From: Caulobacter vibrioides
GTDB lineage: Bacteria > Pseudomonadota > Alphaproteobacteria > Caulobacterales > Caulobacteraceae
Assembly: GCF_002310375.3 (NCBI RefSeq)
Contig: NZ_CP023315.3
Span: forward strand, 1,426,001-1,490,000
Reading direction: 5' to 3'
Length of the DNA stretch: 64,000 nt
This document shows, piece after piece, positions 51,269 through 60,883 of this stretch. The position numbers were made by a program, and so were the translations under genes. The first letter of the stretch is position 1. Every line of letters starts with the position of its first letter. Below the pieces are notes generated by a model that was given only the letters and a program-made list of their open reading frames with translations, did not search any database and was not told the DNA's origin.

Positions 51269-51556
51269 ATGGCCATTGACGCCGCCACCGTGCGGAAGGT
51301 CGCGCGCCTTGCCCGCATCGCGACGCCCGAGGAGCGCCTGGAGCCGCTGGCCCAGGAACTGAACGGCATCATGACGTGGATCGAGCAGTTGGCCGAGGTG
51401 GACACCGACGGCTGCGAGCCGCTGACCAGCGTGGTCGCCGCCGGCCTGCCGCTGCGCGACGACGTCGTCACCATGGGCGGCGATCCGGCCCGCGTGACCA
51501 GCAACGCGCCCAAGTTGATCAACAACTTCTTCGTCGTGCCGAAGGTCGTCGAATAA
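51269..51556 (+). CDS. gatC: Aspartyl/glutamyl-tRNA amidotransferase subunit C
   Basis: 95-residue GatC, which holds the A and B subunits together. It contains [22 protein letters not shown] and the central [16 protein letters not shown], and ends [12 protein letters not shown] 51269 (GGAGTAGCC upstream). Its TAA overlaps the gatA ATG by one base (TAATG), giving tight coupling. Confidence 0.95.
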   Translation: MAIDAATVRKVARLARIATPEERLEPLAQELNGIMTWIEQLAEVDTDGCEPLTSVVAAGLPLRDDVVTMGGDPARVTSNAPKLINNFFVVPKVVE

Positions 51557-53025
51557 TGAGCCTGACGAACCTCACCCTGAAGGCCGCCGTCGACGGCCTG
51601 GCCGCCCGCGAGTTCACCTCGGTCGAGCTGACCCGCGCCCACATCGAAGCCATCGAGGCCGCGCGCGGCCTGAACGCCTACATCCTGGAGACGCCGGACA
51701 AGGCGATGGACATGGCCGCGAAGTCCGACGCCCGTCGGGCGCTGGGCGAGGCTGGCCCCCTGGAAGGCGCGCCGCTGGGCGTGAAGGACCTGTTCTGCAC
51801 GAACGGCGTGCGCACCACGGCCTGCTCGAAGATTCTCGAAAACTTCGTGCCGACCTACGAGTCGACGGTGACCAGCCAGCTGTGGCGCGACGGCGCGGTG
51901 ATGCTGGGCAAGCTGAACCTTGACCAGTTCGCCATGGGCTCGTCGAACGAGACCAGCTACTTCGGCCCGGTGACCAACCCCTGGCGCGCCCAGGGTTCGA
52001 CCAAGGCCCTGACGCCTGGCGGCTCGTCCGGCGGTTCGGCCGCGGCGGTCGCGGCGGACCTGTGCCTGGGCGCGACGGCCACCGACACCGGCGGCTCGAT
52101 CCGCCAGCCGGCCGCCTTCACCGGCACCGTCGGCATCAAGCCGACCTATGGCCGCTGCTCGCGCTGGGGCGTCGTGGCCTTCGCCAGCTCGCTGGACCAG
52201 GCTGGACCCATCGCTAAGACCGTCGAGGACGCGGCCCTGCTGCTGACCTCGATGTCGGGCCATGATCCCAAGGACTCGACCAGCCTCGACATCCCGGTTC
52301 CGGACTTCACCCAGTTCGTCGGCAAGTCGGTGAAGGGCCTGAAGATCGGCATTCCCAAGGAATACCGCGTCGACAACATGCCGGCCGAGATCGAGAAGCT
52401 GTGGGCCGACGGCATCGCCTGGCTGAAGGAGGCCGGCTGCGAGATCGTCGACATCAGCCTGCCGCACACCAAGTACGCCCTGCCGGCCTACTACATCGTG
52501 GCCCCGGCCGAGGCGTCGTCGAACCTCGCCCGCTATGACGGCATGCGTTACGGCCTGCGCGAAGAGGGCGCGAACCTCACCGAGATCTACGAGAACACCC
52601 GGGCCTCGGGCTTCGGCGACGAGGTCAAGCGCCGCATCCTGATCGGCACCTATGTGCTGAGCGCCGGCTACTACGACGCCTATTACCTGAAGGCCCTGAA
52701 GGTGCGTCGTCGCATCGCCGAGGACTTCGACAACGCCTGGACGAAGTGCGACGCGATCCTCACCCCGACCGCGCCCTCGGCGGCGTTTGGCCTGGGCGAA
52801 AACAGTAATGATCCGATCGCCATGTACCTGAACGACGTCTTCACGGTGACGACGAACCTGGCCGGCCTGCCGGGCCTCAGCCTGCCCGCCGGCCTCGACG
52901 CCAACGGTCTGCCGCTGGGCCTGCAGATCATCGGCAAGCCGCTTGACGAGGCGACGGTGTTCTCCGTCGCCGGGGCGGTCGAGAAGGCGGCCGGTTTCAC
53001 GGCCAAGGCCGAGAAGTGGTGGTGA
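51556..53025 (+). CDS. gatA: Aspartyl/glutamyl-tRNA amidotransferase subunit A
   Basis: 489-residue amidase of GatCAB, which generates ammonia from glutamine to convert Glu-tRNA(Gln) or Asp-tRNA(Asn). The amidase catalytic Ser-cisSer-Lys triad is visible: Lys in [14 protein letters not shown], and the two serines in [16 protein letters not shown] with [23 protein letters not shown] start overlaps gatC stop. gatB begins five bases after its stop. Confidence 0.96.
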   Translation: MSLTNLTLKAAVDGLAAREFTSVELTRAHIEAIEAARGLNAYILETPDKAMDMAAKSDARRALGEAGPLEGAPLGVKDLFCTNGVRTTACSKILENFVPTYESTVTSQLWRDGAVMLGKLNLDQFAMGSSNETSYFGPVTNPWRAQGSTKALTPGGSSGGSAAAVAADLCLGATATDTGGSIRQPAAFTGTVGIKPTYGRCSRWGVVAFASSLDQAGPIAKTVEDAALLLTSMSGHDPKDSTSLDIPVPDFTQFVGKSVKGLKIGIPKEYRVDNMPAEIEKLWADGIAWLKEAGCEIVDISLPHTKYALPAYYIVAPAEASSNLARYDGMRYGLREEGANLTEIYENTRASGFGDEVKRRILIGTYVLSAGYYDAYYLKALKVRRRIAEDFDNAWTKCDAILTPTAPSAAFGLGENSNDPIAMYLNDVFTVTTNLAGLPGLSLPAGLDANGLPLGLQIIGKPLDEATVFSVAGAVEKAAGFTAKAEKWW

Positions 53026-53030
53026 GCGCG

Positions 53031-54527
53031 ATGAACGAGAACGCCAAGGTCATCAAGGGCCGCACGGGCGACTGGGAAATGGTCCTCGGTCTTGAGGTCC
53101 ACGCCCAGGTCGCCAGCAAGTCCAAGCTCTTCTCGGGCGCCGCCGTCGGTTTCGGCGCGGGGCCGAACGAGCAGGTCAGCCTCGTGGACGCGGCCATGCC
53201 CGGCATGCTGCCGGTGTTGAACCGGTTCTGCGTCGAGCAGGCGGTGAAGACGGGTCTGGGCCTGCGCGCGCAGATCAACCTGAAGAGCCGCTTCGACCGG
53301 AAGAACTACTTCTATCCGGATCTGCCGCAGGGCTATCAGATCAGCCAGTTCGACCAGCCGATCGTCGGCGAGGGCGTGGTCAGCGTTGAGCGCGACGACG
53401 GCACGACCTTCGAGGTGCGCATCGAGCGCCTGCACCTGGAGCAGGACGCGGGCAAGTCGCTGCACGATCAGGATCCGAACGCGACCTATGTGGATCTGAA
53501 CCGCGCCGGCACCGCGCTGATGGAGATCGTCTCCAAGCCCGACATGCGCACCTCCGAAGAGGCCGCCGCCTATGTGAAGAAGCTGCGCACGATCCTGGTC
53601 TATCTGGGCACCTGCGACGGTGACATGGAGAAGGGCAACCTGCGCGCCGACGTGAACGTCTCGGTCTGCCGTCCCGGCGACTATGAGAAGTTCCGCGCCA
53701 CGGGCGACTTCAAGCACCTGGGCACGCGCTGCGAGATCAAGAACGTCAACTCATATCGCTACATCCAGCAGGCCATCGAGTACGAGGCCCGTCGCCAGAT
53801 CGAGATCCTCGAGGACGGCGGCAAGGTGGATCAGGAGACTCGCCTGTTCGACCCGACCAAGGGCGAGACGCGCTCGATGCGTTCGAAGGAAGAGGCGCAC
53901 GACTATCGCTACTTCCCCGATCCGGACCTGCTGCCGCTGGTGCTGGATCCGGCCTGGGTGAAGTCGATCGAAGAGACCCTGCCGGAGCTGCCGGACGCCA
54001 AGAAGGCGCGCCTGCAGAGCCAGTATGGCCTCTCGGCCTACGACGCCGGCGTGCTGATCATTGACGCCGATCGCGCCGACTACTTCGAAGCCGCCGCCAA
54101 GGGCCGTGACGCCAAGCTGGTGGCTAACTGGGTCACCAACGAACTGCTGGCCAAGCTGTCGGCCGCCGGGACCGAGTTCACGAACTCGCCGCTGCCGCAC
54201 ACCGACATCGCCCAGCTGGTCGAGCTGATCGAGAACGGCACCATCTCCTCGAAGATCGCCAAGGAGGTCTTCGAGCACATGTGGACCGGCGAAGGCCGTC
54301 CCGCCGAGATCGTCGAGAAGCGCGGCCTGGTGCAGATCAACGACACCGGCGCCATCGAGAAGGCCATCGATGACTTGATCGCGGGCAATCCCGACAAGGC
54401 CGAAGCCGTGAAGGACAAGCCGCAGGCGCTGGGCTGGTTCGTCGGCCAGGTCATGAAGGCCACCGGCGGCAAGGCCAATCCGGGCACGGTCAACGAGCTT
54501 CTGCGCAAGAAGCTGGGCGTCGAGTAG
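53031..54527 (+). CDS. gatB: Aspartyl/glutamyl-tRNA amidotransferase subunit B
   Basis: 498-residue kinase/tRNA-binding subunit that activates the mischarged amino acid by phosphorylation. Signatures: [20 protein letters not shown], the [17 protein letters not shown] loop, [16 protein letters not shown], and the C-terminal GatB/YqeY helical domain (about 350-498) ending [14 protein letters not shown] 53031; an in-frame GTG at 53022 is possible. Last gene of the gatCAB operon, followed by a clear terminator. Confidence 0.96.
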   Translation: MNENAKVIKGRTGDWEMVLGLEVHAQVASKSKLFSGAAVGFGAGPNEQVSLVDAAMPGMLPVLNRFCVEQAVKTGLGLRAQINLKSRFDRKNYFYPDLPQGYQISQFDQPIVGEGVVSVERDDGTTFEVRIERLHLEQDAGKSLHDQDPNATYVDLNRAGTALMEIVSKPDMRTSEEAAAYVKKLRTILVYLGTCDGDMEKGNLRADVNVSVCRPGDYEKFRATGDFKHLGTRCEIKNVNSYRYIQQAIEYEARRQIEILEDGGKVDQETRLFDPTKGETRSMRSKEEAHDYRYFPDPDLLPLVLDPAWVKSIEETLPELPDAKKARLQSQYGLSAYDAGVLIIDADRADYFEAAAKGRDAKLVANWVTNELLAKLSAAGTEFTNSPLPHTDIAQLVELIENGTISSKIAKEVFEHMWTGEGRPAEIVEKRGLVQINDTGAIEKAIDDLIAGNPDKAEAVKDKPQALGWFVGQVMKATGGKANPGTVNELLRKKLGVE

Positions 54528-54550
54528 ACGAACTTCGCCGCAAACAGATG

Positions 54551-54584
54551 AGGGCCCGCAGCGAAAGCTGCGGGCCCTTTTTCT
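54551..54584 (+). terminator. Rho-independent terminator after gatB
   Basis: AGGGCCCGCAGC - GAAA - GCTGCGGGCCCT followed by TTTTTCTT, 23 bp after the gatB stop. It also ends just before the convergent RcnB-like gene's stop. Confidence 0.95.
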
Positions 54585-54591
54585 TGGAACC

Positions 54592-55095
54592 CTAGCGGTT
54601 GGCGATGACCTCGAAGATCAGGCCTGTCGCAATCGCCGCCAGCACGTAGTCATTGCCGGTGCGGTACCAGTAGTAGCCACGCGGCGGAGAACGCAGGTTG
54701 TAGCGATAGTAGTCGTTCACGACGTAGCCATGGCCGCGATAGTAGCTCGGCAGATGGGCGCCGCGACGCCAGGCGCTGTAGCCCGGTCGATAGCCGGAGT
54801 GGCCGTAATAGGCGGCCGGTGGCGGACCGTAGTACCAGCGGCTGTTGTAGTAGTAGCCGTTGTGACGGCCGCGATCCCAGCGGTCGCCGCGATCCCAACG
54901 ATCCCCTCGATCCCAACCGTCTCGACGATCGCGATCCCAGCCGCCTCGGTCATGATCCCGGCCGCGATCCCAGTCGCGGTCACGGTCACGATGCTCCCAG
55001 CGGCCGCGGTCCTGGGCGGCGGCGTCGGTGGCGCTCAGGGCCATCGGGCCGGCCACCGAGGCCACGGCGGCGATCGTCAGCAGCAGACGCTTCAT
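54592..55095 (-). CDS. RcnB-like secreted protein with DRGDRW repeats
   Basis: 167 residues. Signal peptide MKRLLLTIAAVASVAGPMAL (cut near AAA-Q). A highly charged low-complexity region follows with tandem DR-x-DW/DRWDRG units (WDRGDRWDRGDRWDRG), then a tyrosine-rich segment (YYYNSRWYYGPPPAAYYG) and the RcnB-family end (LPSYYRGHGYVVNDYYRYNL, then PPRGYYWYRTGNDYVLAAIATGLI). RcnB in E. coli is a periplasmic protein tied to nickel/cobalt homeostasis; the role of these charged relatives is unclear. ATG 55095 follows GAGGAGAAG. Confidence 0.8.
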   Translation of the reverse strand: MKRLLLTIAAVASVAGPMALSATDAAAQDRGRWEHRDRDRDWDRGRDHDRGGWDRDRRDGWDRGDRWDRGDRWDRGRHNGYYYNSRWYYGPPPAAYYGHSGYRPGYSAWRRGAHLPSYYRGHGYVVNDYYRYNLRSPPRGYYWYRTGNDYVLAAIATGLIFEVIANR

Positions 55096-55291
55096 CTCGG
55101 CTTCTCCTCGTGGTCGGGCGAACACCCTGCGGCGCCGCCAAAATGTCCCTCGACCTTGGAACGCACGATGAGCGGGCGCGGCTGAACCCAGCCTGAATGG
55201 CGTTGTCAGCGATTTACCCTGTCGCCCTCTTGGCGGGCGGCGCCGCGGGGACCATGTTCTGGAACAACGACGATTACGGGAGGGGAGGCCG

Positions 55292-56017
55292 ATGAGCCGT
55301 CCGATCGAACTGCACTATTGGCCCACGCCCAATGGGTGGAAGATTTCCATCGCGCTGGAGGAGATGGGGCTGCCCTACGAGATGATCCCGGTGAACATCG
55401 GCGTCGGGGAGCAGTTCAAGCCGGAGTTCCTGGCGATCAGCCCGAACAACCGCATGCCGGCGATCGTCGACCCCGATGGGCCGGACGGCCAGCCGATCTC
55501 GATCTTCGAGTCCGGCGCGATCCTGCAGTACCTGGCCCGCAAGTCCGGCCAGTTCTATGGCGCCAATGAGCGTGAGCGGGTCGATATCGACCAGTGGGTG
55601 ATGTGGCAGATGGGCGGGCTTGGGCCGATGGCCGGCCAGACCCACCACTTCCGGCAGTATGCGCCGGCGATCATCTCCGACCAGCGCCAGATCGCCTATG
55701 GCGTGATCCGCTACACCAATGAGACCCACCGGCTGTACGGGGTGCTGAACAAGCGTCTTGAGGGCCGCGATTTCGTCTGCGGCCAATTGTCCATCGCCGA
55801 TTTCATGATCTGGCCCTGGATTGTGCCGTGGAAAAATCAGGGCATCATTCTGGAAGAGTTTCCGCACTTGAAGGCGTGGTTCGAGCGCGTCGGGGCGCGA
55901 GAGCCTGTCCAGAAGGGCTTCAAGCTTGGCGCGGAACTCCGCTCCGCGGGCCTGCAAGCCTCTGGAAAAGCTGCGGAAGACGCTCGCAGAGTCCTGTTCG
56001 GTCAGCGCGCCCGTTAA
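55292..56017 (+). CDS. Glutathione S-transferase, Nu class (YghU/YfcG-like)
   Basis: 241 residues. The N-terminal thioredoxin-like half has HYWPTPNGWKISIALEEMGLPYE (the TPNG-x-K pattern of Nu-class GST), SPNNRMPAIVDPDG and SIFESGAILQYLARK with the conserved cis-Pro and glutathione-binding Glu-Ser. The all-helical C-terminal half contains WVMWQMGGLGPMAGQTHHF and GQLSIADFMIWPWI. Such enzymes show disulfide-bond reductase activity toward organic disulfides. ATG 55292, preceded by GGGAGGGGAGG. Confidence 0.92.
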   Translation: MSRPIELHYWPTPNGWKISIALEEMGLPYEMIPVNIGVGEQFKPEFLAISPNNRMPAIVDPDGPDGQPISIFESGAILQYLARKSGQFYGANERERVDIDQWVMWQMGGLGPMAGQTHHFRQYAPAIISDQRQIAYGVIRYTNETHRLYGVLNKRLEGRDFVCGQLSIADFMIWPWIVPWKNQGIILEEFPHLKAWFERVGAREPVQKGFKLGAELRSAGLQASGKAAEDARRVLFGQRAR

Positions 56018-56189
56018 CGTGCTGTATACTGGCGTTTACGCGCAGTAATCACCTCTAATAACTAGTATATTCGACATTATTTTCATGATGTTCGGCCGTT
56101 TAACTATATGTTCAGTGGCGATGGACTTTTCTTCTCTCAGGCTCTGATCCGCCAGAACGGCGAGGCGAGCTTGAGAGAGGAGATGTGCC

Positions 56190-56468
56190 ATGATGTTGAT
56201 GAATGAACCGCCGGCCGTCGTTTCCACGCTGCCGCTGCCGACCGCCGCTTCCACCGGCGACGAGCTGTTCCGGATGGGCCTGCTGTATTCGACCGGTCAG
56301 GGCGGCGCGCCGCTGGACTATGTGTCGGCCCACATGCTGTTCAACCTCGCCGCGATGCGCGGGTCGATCGAGGCCAAGGTCTATCGCAAGGAACTCTCGC
56401 AAGAGATGGCCAGCGAAGATGTCGCCGAAGCTCAGCGTCAGGCGCGCGAGTGGCTGGCCCACGGCTGA
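56190..56468 (+). CDS. Single Sel1-repeat protein
   Basis: 92 residues. After an unstructured start (MMLMNEPPAVVSTLPLP) comes one Sel1-type repeat, ELFRMGLLYSTGQGGAPLDY followed by VSAHMLFNLAAMRG, and an amphipathic C-terminal helix (EDVAEAQRQAREWLAHG). Sel1 repeats mediate protein-protein contacts. AGAGGAG lies seven bases before ATG 56190. The 170 bp upstream is AT-rich by local standards and probably holds its promoter. Confidence 0.8.
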   Translation: MMLMNEPPAVVSTLPLPTAASTGDELFRMGLLYSTGQGGAPLDYVSAHMLFNLAAMRGSIEAKVYRKELSQEMASEDVAEAQRQAREWLAHG

Positions 56469-56510
56469 GCTCGGGTTTCCGAGCTCAGGACGCCTCGTCG
56501 TTGCGATATC

Positions 56511-57251
56511 CTAGCGGATCGTGCCGTTGATCGCGTAGCTGAAGCTGACCGGCAGCAGGTCACGGAAGTACTGCTGCATGAACAGGCCCGTCTCCGCCGC
56601 GCCGCTGCGCGGCACGTAGACGATGTCGAAGCGGCGTAGCGGCACCAGATCCGCGCCGCCGGGGCTGGTCAGACCCTTCAGCAGGTCGGCCGTCCGCATC
56701 ATCGCCCGCCCGTCGGGGCCGCGACGAATGATCACGACCTGATTGCGCTTGGCGGTGGTCTTGAACCCGCCCGCCTGAATGATGGCGCGCAAGGCGTCGC
56801 CGTCGCCTGCCATGTCGAACACGCCGGGGTTCCCGACCTCGCCGCCGACGAACACCTTGAGCGGCGCCGTCGCCTTCACTGAAATCTGCACCTGCGGCCG
56901 CAGAAGCGTGCCCGCATAGGCCTGGCTCAGCGAGGTCTGCAGTTCGCCGATCGTGCGGTCGGCGGCCATGACGGGCGAGACCAGTGGCACGGTGATCCGG
57001 CCATCCGGCTGCACCGTGGCGCTCTTGTTGAGTTCCGGCGCCGAGGGCACCGTCATCTCGATCTCGTCGCCCGGATAGAAGCGATAGTCGGGCTCCTGCT
57101 CGCTCCAGTCCGCATAGCCGATGTTGGAGAAGGTCGCGGTCGGGCGCGGCGCCGGCGTGATCGGCTCGGCGTCCAGATGCCCGCAGGCGGTCGTCCCGCC
57201 GGCCATCAGGACCACGGCCAAGGCCGTCATGAGGTGCGTGCGGCTCTGCAT
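56511..57251 (-). CDS. hfsD: Holdfast polysaccharide export protein HfsD
   Basis: 246-residue Wza-like outer-membrane polysaccharide exporter of the holdfast machinery. An N-terminal signal with a cysteine (TTACGHL) suggests a lipoprotein. A polysaccharide export domain (about 55-130: DYRFYPGDEIEMTVPSAP, GRITVPLVSPVMA) is followed by an SLBB domain (KVFVGGEVGNPGVFDMAGDG...LRAIIQAGGF). It is divergent from hfsA with an 85-bp shared promoter region. Caulobacter hfsD mutants fail to display holdfast. Confidence 0.92.
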   Translation of the reverse strand: MQSRTHLMTALAVVLMAGGTTACGHLDAEPITPAPRPTATFSNIGYADWSEQEPDYRFYPGDEIEMTVPSAPELNKSATVQPDGRITVPLVSPVMAADRTIGELQTSLSQAYAGTLLRPQVQISVKATAPLKVFVGGEVGNPGVFDMAGDGDALRAIIQAGGFKTTAKRNQVVIIRRGPDGRAMMRTADLLKGLTSPGGADLVPLRRFDIVYVPRSGAAETGLFMQQYFRDLLPVSFSYAINGTIR

Positions 57252-57336
57252 GCGACAAGTCTTAACAGGAATGGGTAACGAACCCTTAAGACCGCCAGCC
57301 CCAGGGTGAGCGTCAAGTTAGACCGCCCGGATTCGC

Positions 57337-58842
57337 ATGTCGACGAGCGCTTGGATCAGCGTGCCGCACGACTCCCCGCCGCCCATGGCGGGGGGAGGCG
57401 GTGGTGCGCGCGCCCGTTACGCCCCGAGCGACTTCGTCACCCTGCTGTGGCGTGAGCGGTTTCTGATGCTCTTGGTGTTCCTGGTCATCGCCGTGATCGG
57501 CGTCGGCTTCGCCATGACGCTGAAGAAGAGCTACGAGGCCCAGTCCAGCCTCTTCGTGCGGCTGGGCCAGGAGTATGTCTATGAGCCGCGCGCCGGCGAC
57601 GCCGGCCGAGGCGCGGTGCCCACCAACGACGAAGTGATCCAGTCGGAAGCCGAGATCCTGGGTAGCGGTGAGCTGCGTGAACGCGTGATCCGCAAGATCG
57701 GCTTTGGAAACATCTTCCCGAACGCGGCCGCCAAGTACGCCATCGCCACGCCGGAAGAGAAGCGCAAGCTGATCGCCGAAGGCCGCGATTCGATCGCCAA
57801 GAGCCTCAAGATCGAGACCGCGCCGGATAACTCGATCATCCGCCTGGCCTATCAGCACCAGAACCCCGAGATGGCCGAGAAGGTGCTGAACACCCTGCTG
57901 GAAGAGTATCTGATCTACCGCCGCTCGCTGCTGATCGGTGGCGACAACCGCGTGCTTGAGCGTCAGCGCGATATCTTCTCTCAGAAGCTGTCTGAAGCCG
58001 ACACGGCCTATCAGTCCTTCCTGATCACCAATGATATCGGCGATTTCAACGCCCAGAAGACCGCGCTCACCCAGCTGCAGGCTCAGGTGGAACAGCAGAA
58101 ATACGCTGTCGACGCTCAGCTTCAGGAACGCACGGGGCGCCTCGCAGCCGTCGAGGCCGAGCTGGCGCGCACGCCGGCCGAGACGATTCTCTACCGTGAC
58201 ACCGATATGTCGGCCTCGACCAAGCTGGCGCAGTTGAAGCTGGACCGCGAAGGCTTGCTGTCGCGCTACACGCCCAACGCCCCGCCGGTGGTCGACATCA
58301 ACGCGCAGATCGCTCAGCTGGAAGCGGGGCTTGCTGCGGGTCGCACGGCGGGCGAGGGCGCGCGCCGTAGCGGTCCGAACCCGATCTGGCAGACCCTGGC
58401 GACGACTCGCAACGATCTGCGGGCCGAGGTCGCGGCCCTGCAGCAGTCGCAGGCGGCCTACGCCCAACAGGTGACCGACGTGAACTCGCGCCTCCTGCGC
58501 CTGGCGCAACTGGAACCGCAGTTCAACGAGCTGTCGCGCGATCGCGACGTGCTGTCCTCGAACGTCCGCGACTTCACTGTCAAGGAACAGCAGGACGAGG
58601 CCCAGCGGCAGATGTCGGCCGAGGGCAGTGACAATATTCGCATCGTCCAACGCGCCGTCGCGCCCTCGACGGGCAAGAGCCTGAAGAAGCCGGTGCTGGC
58701 CCTGGCGATCATGTTCGCGGGCTTCACCGCCCTCTGCGCCGGTTTGGTGCGCATGTTCCTGCGTCCCGGACTGCAGACGCCCGCCTCGGCCTCGCGCACC
58801 CTGGGAATGCCCGTGCTGGCCACGGCGGCCGTCAAGCGGTGA
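57337..58842 (+). CDS. hfsA: Holdfast chain-length/co-polymerase protein HfsA
   Basis: 501-residue Wzc-like polysaccharide co-polymerase. Wzz-type first membrane helix (about 42-61), a long periplasmic coiled-coil domain (LQAQVEQQKYAVDAQLQERT, ELSRDRDVLSSNVRDF), and a second helix near the end (about 455-475) followed by a short cytosolic tail. No kinase domain; the P-loop partner is encoded next by hfsB. HfsA is known to be needed for holdfast synthesis and is mutated in laboratory C. crescentus strains that lack holdfast. The frame here is intact. Confidence 0.92.
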   Translation: MSTSAWISVPHDSPPPMAGGGGGARARYAPSDFVTLLWRERFLMLLVFLVIAVIGVGFAMTLKKSYEAQSSLFVRLGQEYVYEPRAGDAGRGAVPTNDEVIQSEAEILGSGELRERVIRKIGFGNIFPNAAAKYAIATPEEKRKLIAEGRDSIAKSLKIETAPDNSIIRLAYQHQNPEMAEKVLNTLLEEYLIYRRSLLIGGDNRVLERQRDIFSQKLSEADTAYQSFLITNDIGDFNAQKTALTQLQAQVEQQKYAVDAQLQERTGRLAAVEAELARTPAETILYRDTDMSASTKLAQLKLDREGLLSRYTPNAPPVVDINAQIAQLEAGLAAGRTAGEGARRSGPNPIWQTLATTRNDLRAEVAALQQSQAAYAQQVTDVNSRLLRLAQLEPQFNELSRDRDVLSSNVRDFTVKEQQDEAQRQMSAEGSDNIRIVQRAVAPSTGKSLKKPVLALAIMFAGFTALCAGLVRMFLRPGLQTPASASRTLGMPVLATAAVKR

Positions 58843-58916
58843 GCGCTTTCGTCGCCTTTCGCTCGCAAGGTTAATGTCGCACCTTGCGAAGTCCTGGCCG
58901 CGTAGCGATTCGATAG

Positions 58917-59618
58917 ATGGTGGATTTGAACGTCGAGATGACGGAGTTGTGGAGCGCGCTGGGCGCGCCCCCGGCTGGCCGTCCGCACGTCGTTCAGTTC
59001 GTGGCGGCGCGGCGGGGGGAGGGGACCTCGACGGTCGCCCGCGAGTTCGCCCGCTTCGCCGCGCGTCGCGCGGGTCGTAAGACCTGGCTGGTCGACCTTG
59101 ATCTGAACGACCCCACTCAATTTCACGCCTTGGCGGCGGACCCGCAGCGCTACGGTCCGCTAGGGCCGCCCGTCGCGGCCTCGCCGGATGGGTCGGTTTT
59201 CTTCACCGTGCAGCCGCCCGCGCCGCGTCCCGAGGGAGGGGTCTGGCCGGACGCCAAGTATCTGGTCGGCCATAGCGTTGGCGGACCCCGCCTGTGGGTG
59301 GCGCGCTTGAACCGCGAGGCCCTGCGGGGCCGGCAGCAGGCCCACGTGATCCCGTCGCCGGATTACTGGCGCGCGCTGCGCAAGCACGCCGAGGTCATCG
59401 TCGTGGACTGCCCCTCGGTCGATCGCTCGCAGTCGGGCCCCACCATCGCGCGGCACATGGACCAGACCGTCCTCGTCGTCTCCGCCGACCAACCCGACGT
59501 GCGCCAGCCTGCGTTGCTGCGCGATGCGATCACCGCAGCCGGCGGACGCTGCGCGGGGCTGTTCTTCAACAAGGTCTCGCTACAGCCTCCGGCGTTCCTG
59601 AAGGCCATCCTGCCGTGA
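58917..59618 (+). CDS. hfsB: Holdfast P-loop ATPase HfsB (tyrosine-autokinase-like)
   Basis: 233 residues. BY-kinase/MinD-like fold with Walker A GEGTSTVA, Walker A' WLVDLDLNDPTQF and VIVVDCPSV. It lacks a long tyrosine-rich tail. As in split Wzc systems, it should pair with the HfsA membrane part to control export or polymer length. ATG 58917 (ATG-GTG-GAT); its TGA overlaps the hfsC GTG by four bases. Confidence 0.88.
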   Translation: MVDLNVEMTELWSALGAPPAGRPHVVQFVAARRGEGTSTVAREFARFAARRAGRKTWLVDLDLNDPTQFHALAADPQRYGPLGPPVAASPDGSVFFTVQPPAPRPEGGVWPDAKYLVGHSVGGPRLWVARLNREALRGRQQAHVIPSPDYWRALRKHAEVIVVDCPSVDRSQSGPTIARHMDQTVLVVSADQPDVRQPALLRDAITAAGGRCAGLFFNKVSLQPPAFLKAILP

Positions 59619-60883
59619 CCTACGCGCCGGCGCCCCTGGGCTGGAGCGCGGATCGGCCACAAGCGGTCTCACCCTCGCTCCCGACGGTGGCGACGGCGGT
59701 GCTCATGCTGCTGATCTTCAGCGCGGCGTGGCAGTTGCCTCTGTTCGGCGAGAAGGCCGACGAGGCGGCGTCGGGGCTTCTGCGTGTGGCCTTCCTGCCC
59801 GCCTATGGCCTGGCCTTCCTGCTGATCATGTCGCGTCCCTGGAACATGATCCGGGTGAGCGTCCGCCAGCCGTTCCTGATCATTCTCATGGGCGTGATAG
59901 CAGCCTCGATCACCTGGTCGATCCAGCCCGACGTCTCGATCCGCCGCGGCTTCGCTGTCGGTTGCACCACCCTGGCGGGCCTAGCCCTGGCCTCCAGGTT
60001 CCGTTGGGCTGAGCTAGCGCGGCTGTACGGGATCTTGTTCTGCATCCTGATCGTGGCGAGCTACGCGGTAAGCCTCGCCCTGCCGTCGATTGGCGTGATG
60101 ACCGAGATTTTTCCCGGCGCCTGGCGCGGGCTGTGGATGGAGAAGAACGGGCTGGGCGGTCTGATGGCCTTCGGGGCCTGTCTGCTCGGCGCCGCGGCCT
60201 TGCTGAACCCGGATCGCGCCAAGCTGTTCACGCTGTTCGCGGGGCTGGCCATCGGCCTGGTGTTGCTGTCGCAGTCCAAGACGGCGCTGGCCTCGCTCCT
60301 GCTGGGCCTGACGGCGCTGGGGTTCGTGTGGATCGTCCAGCGCGGGCCGGCCCTTGGCGCCGCCGCCACCTGGGCTGGGGTCACTGGGGCGCTGCTGCTG
60401 GCGATGTTCGTGCTACTGGCCTCGGACATGCTGTTCGAGATCCTCGGCAAGGACGCCACTCTGACGGGCCGCACCGAGATCTGGACCGCCGCCATGCGCC
60501 AGATCGAGCAGCGACCCTGGCAGGGCTATGGCTATGCGGCCGTCTGGAGCGACAAGTCCGGCTGGGGGCCGCTGGCCTGGATTGTCAATGACGCCAAGTT
60601 CGTTCCCCAGCACGCCCATAATTCCTGGCTGGAACAGTGGCTCGGCATCGGCCTGTTCGGCCTGATCGCCTGGGGGCTGTTCTACCTGCAGACCATGTCG
60701 CTGGCGGTGGTCGCGGTTTATCGCGAGCGCGGCGCGATGCTGGCCTTCCCGTTCCTGGTTGTGTTCACCCTGGTCAGCCTGACTGAGAGCATCGCGGTGG
60801 TCTATAACGACTTCCGCTGGGTGCTGTTCGTCTCGCTGGCCGCCAAGCTGGCCTTCTCCGATCGGGCGCTGGACGAGGCCTAA
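59615..60883 (+). CDS. hfsC: Holdfast repeat-unit polymerase HfsC (Wzy/O-antigen-ligase family)
   Basis: 422-residue integral membrane protein with about 11 hydrophobic segments. The O-antigen ligase/polymerase domain is recognisable from SQSKTALASLLLGL, GRTEIWTAAMRQIEQRPWQGYG and AHNSWLEQWLGIGLFG. It joins holdfast repeat units in the periplasm; C. crescentus has a second polymerase, HfsI, with overlapping function. GTG 59615 overlaps the hfsB stop. Its stop overlaps the convergent hfsH stop by four bases. Confidence 0.9.
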   Translation: MTYAPAPLGWSADRPQAVSPSLPTVATAVLMLLIFSAAWQLPLFGEKADEAASGLLRVAFLPAYGLAFLLIMSRPWNMIRVSVRQPFLIILMGVIAASITWSIQPDVSIRRGFAVGCTTLAGLALASRFRWAELARLYGILFCILIVASYAVSLALPSIGVMTEIFPGAWRGLWMEKNGLGGLMAFGACLLGAAALLNPDRAKLFTLFAGLAIGLVLLSQSKTALASLLLGLTALGFVWIVQRGPALGAAATWAGVTGALLLAMFVLLASDMLFEILGKDATLTGRTEIWTAAMRQIEQRPWQGYGYAAVWSDKSGWGPLAWIVNDAKFVPQHAHNSWLEQWLGIGLFGLIAWGLFYLQTMSLAVVAVYRERGAMLAFPFLVVFTLVSLTESIAVVYNDFRWVLFVSLAAKLAFSDRALDEA

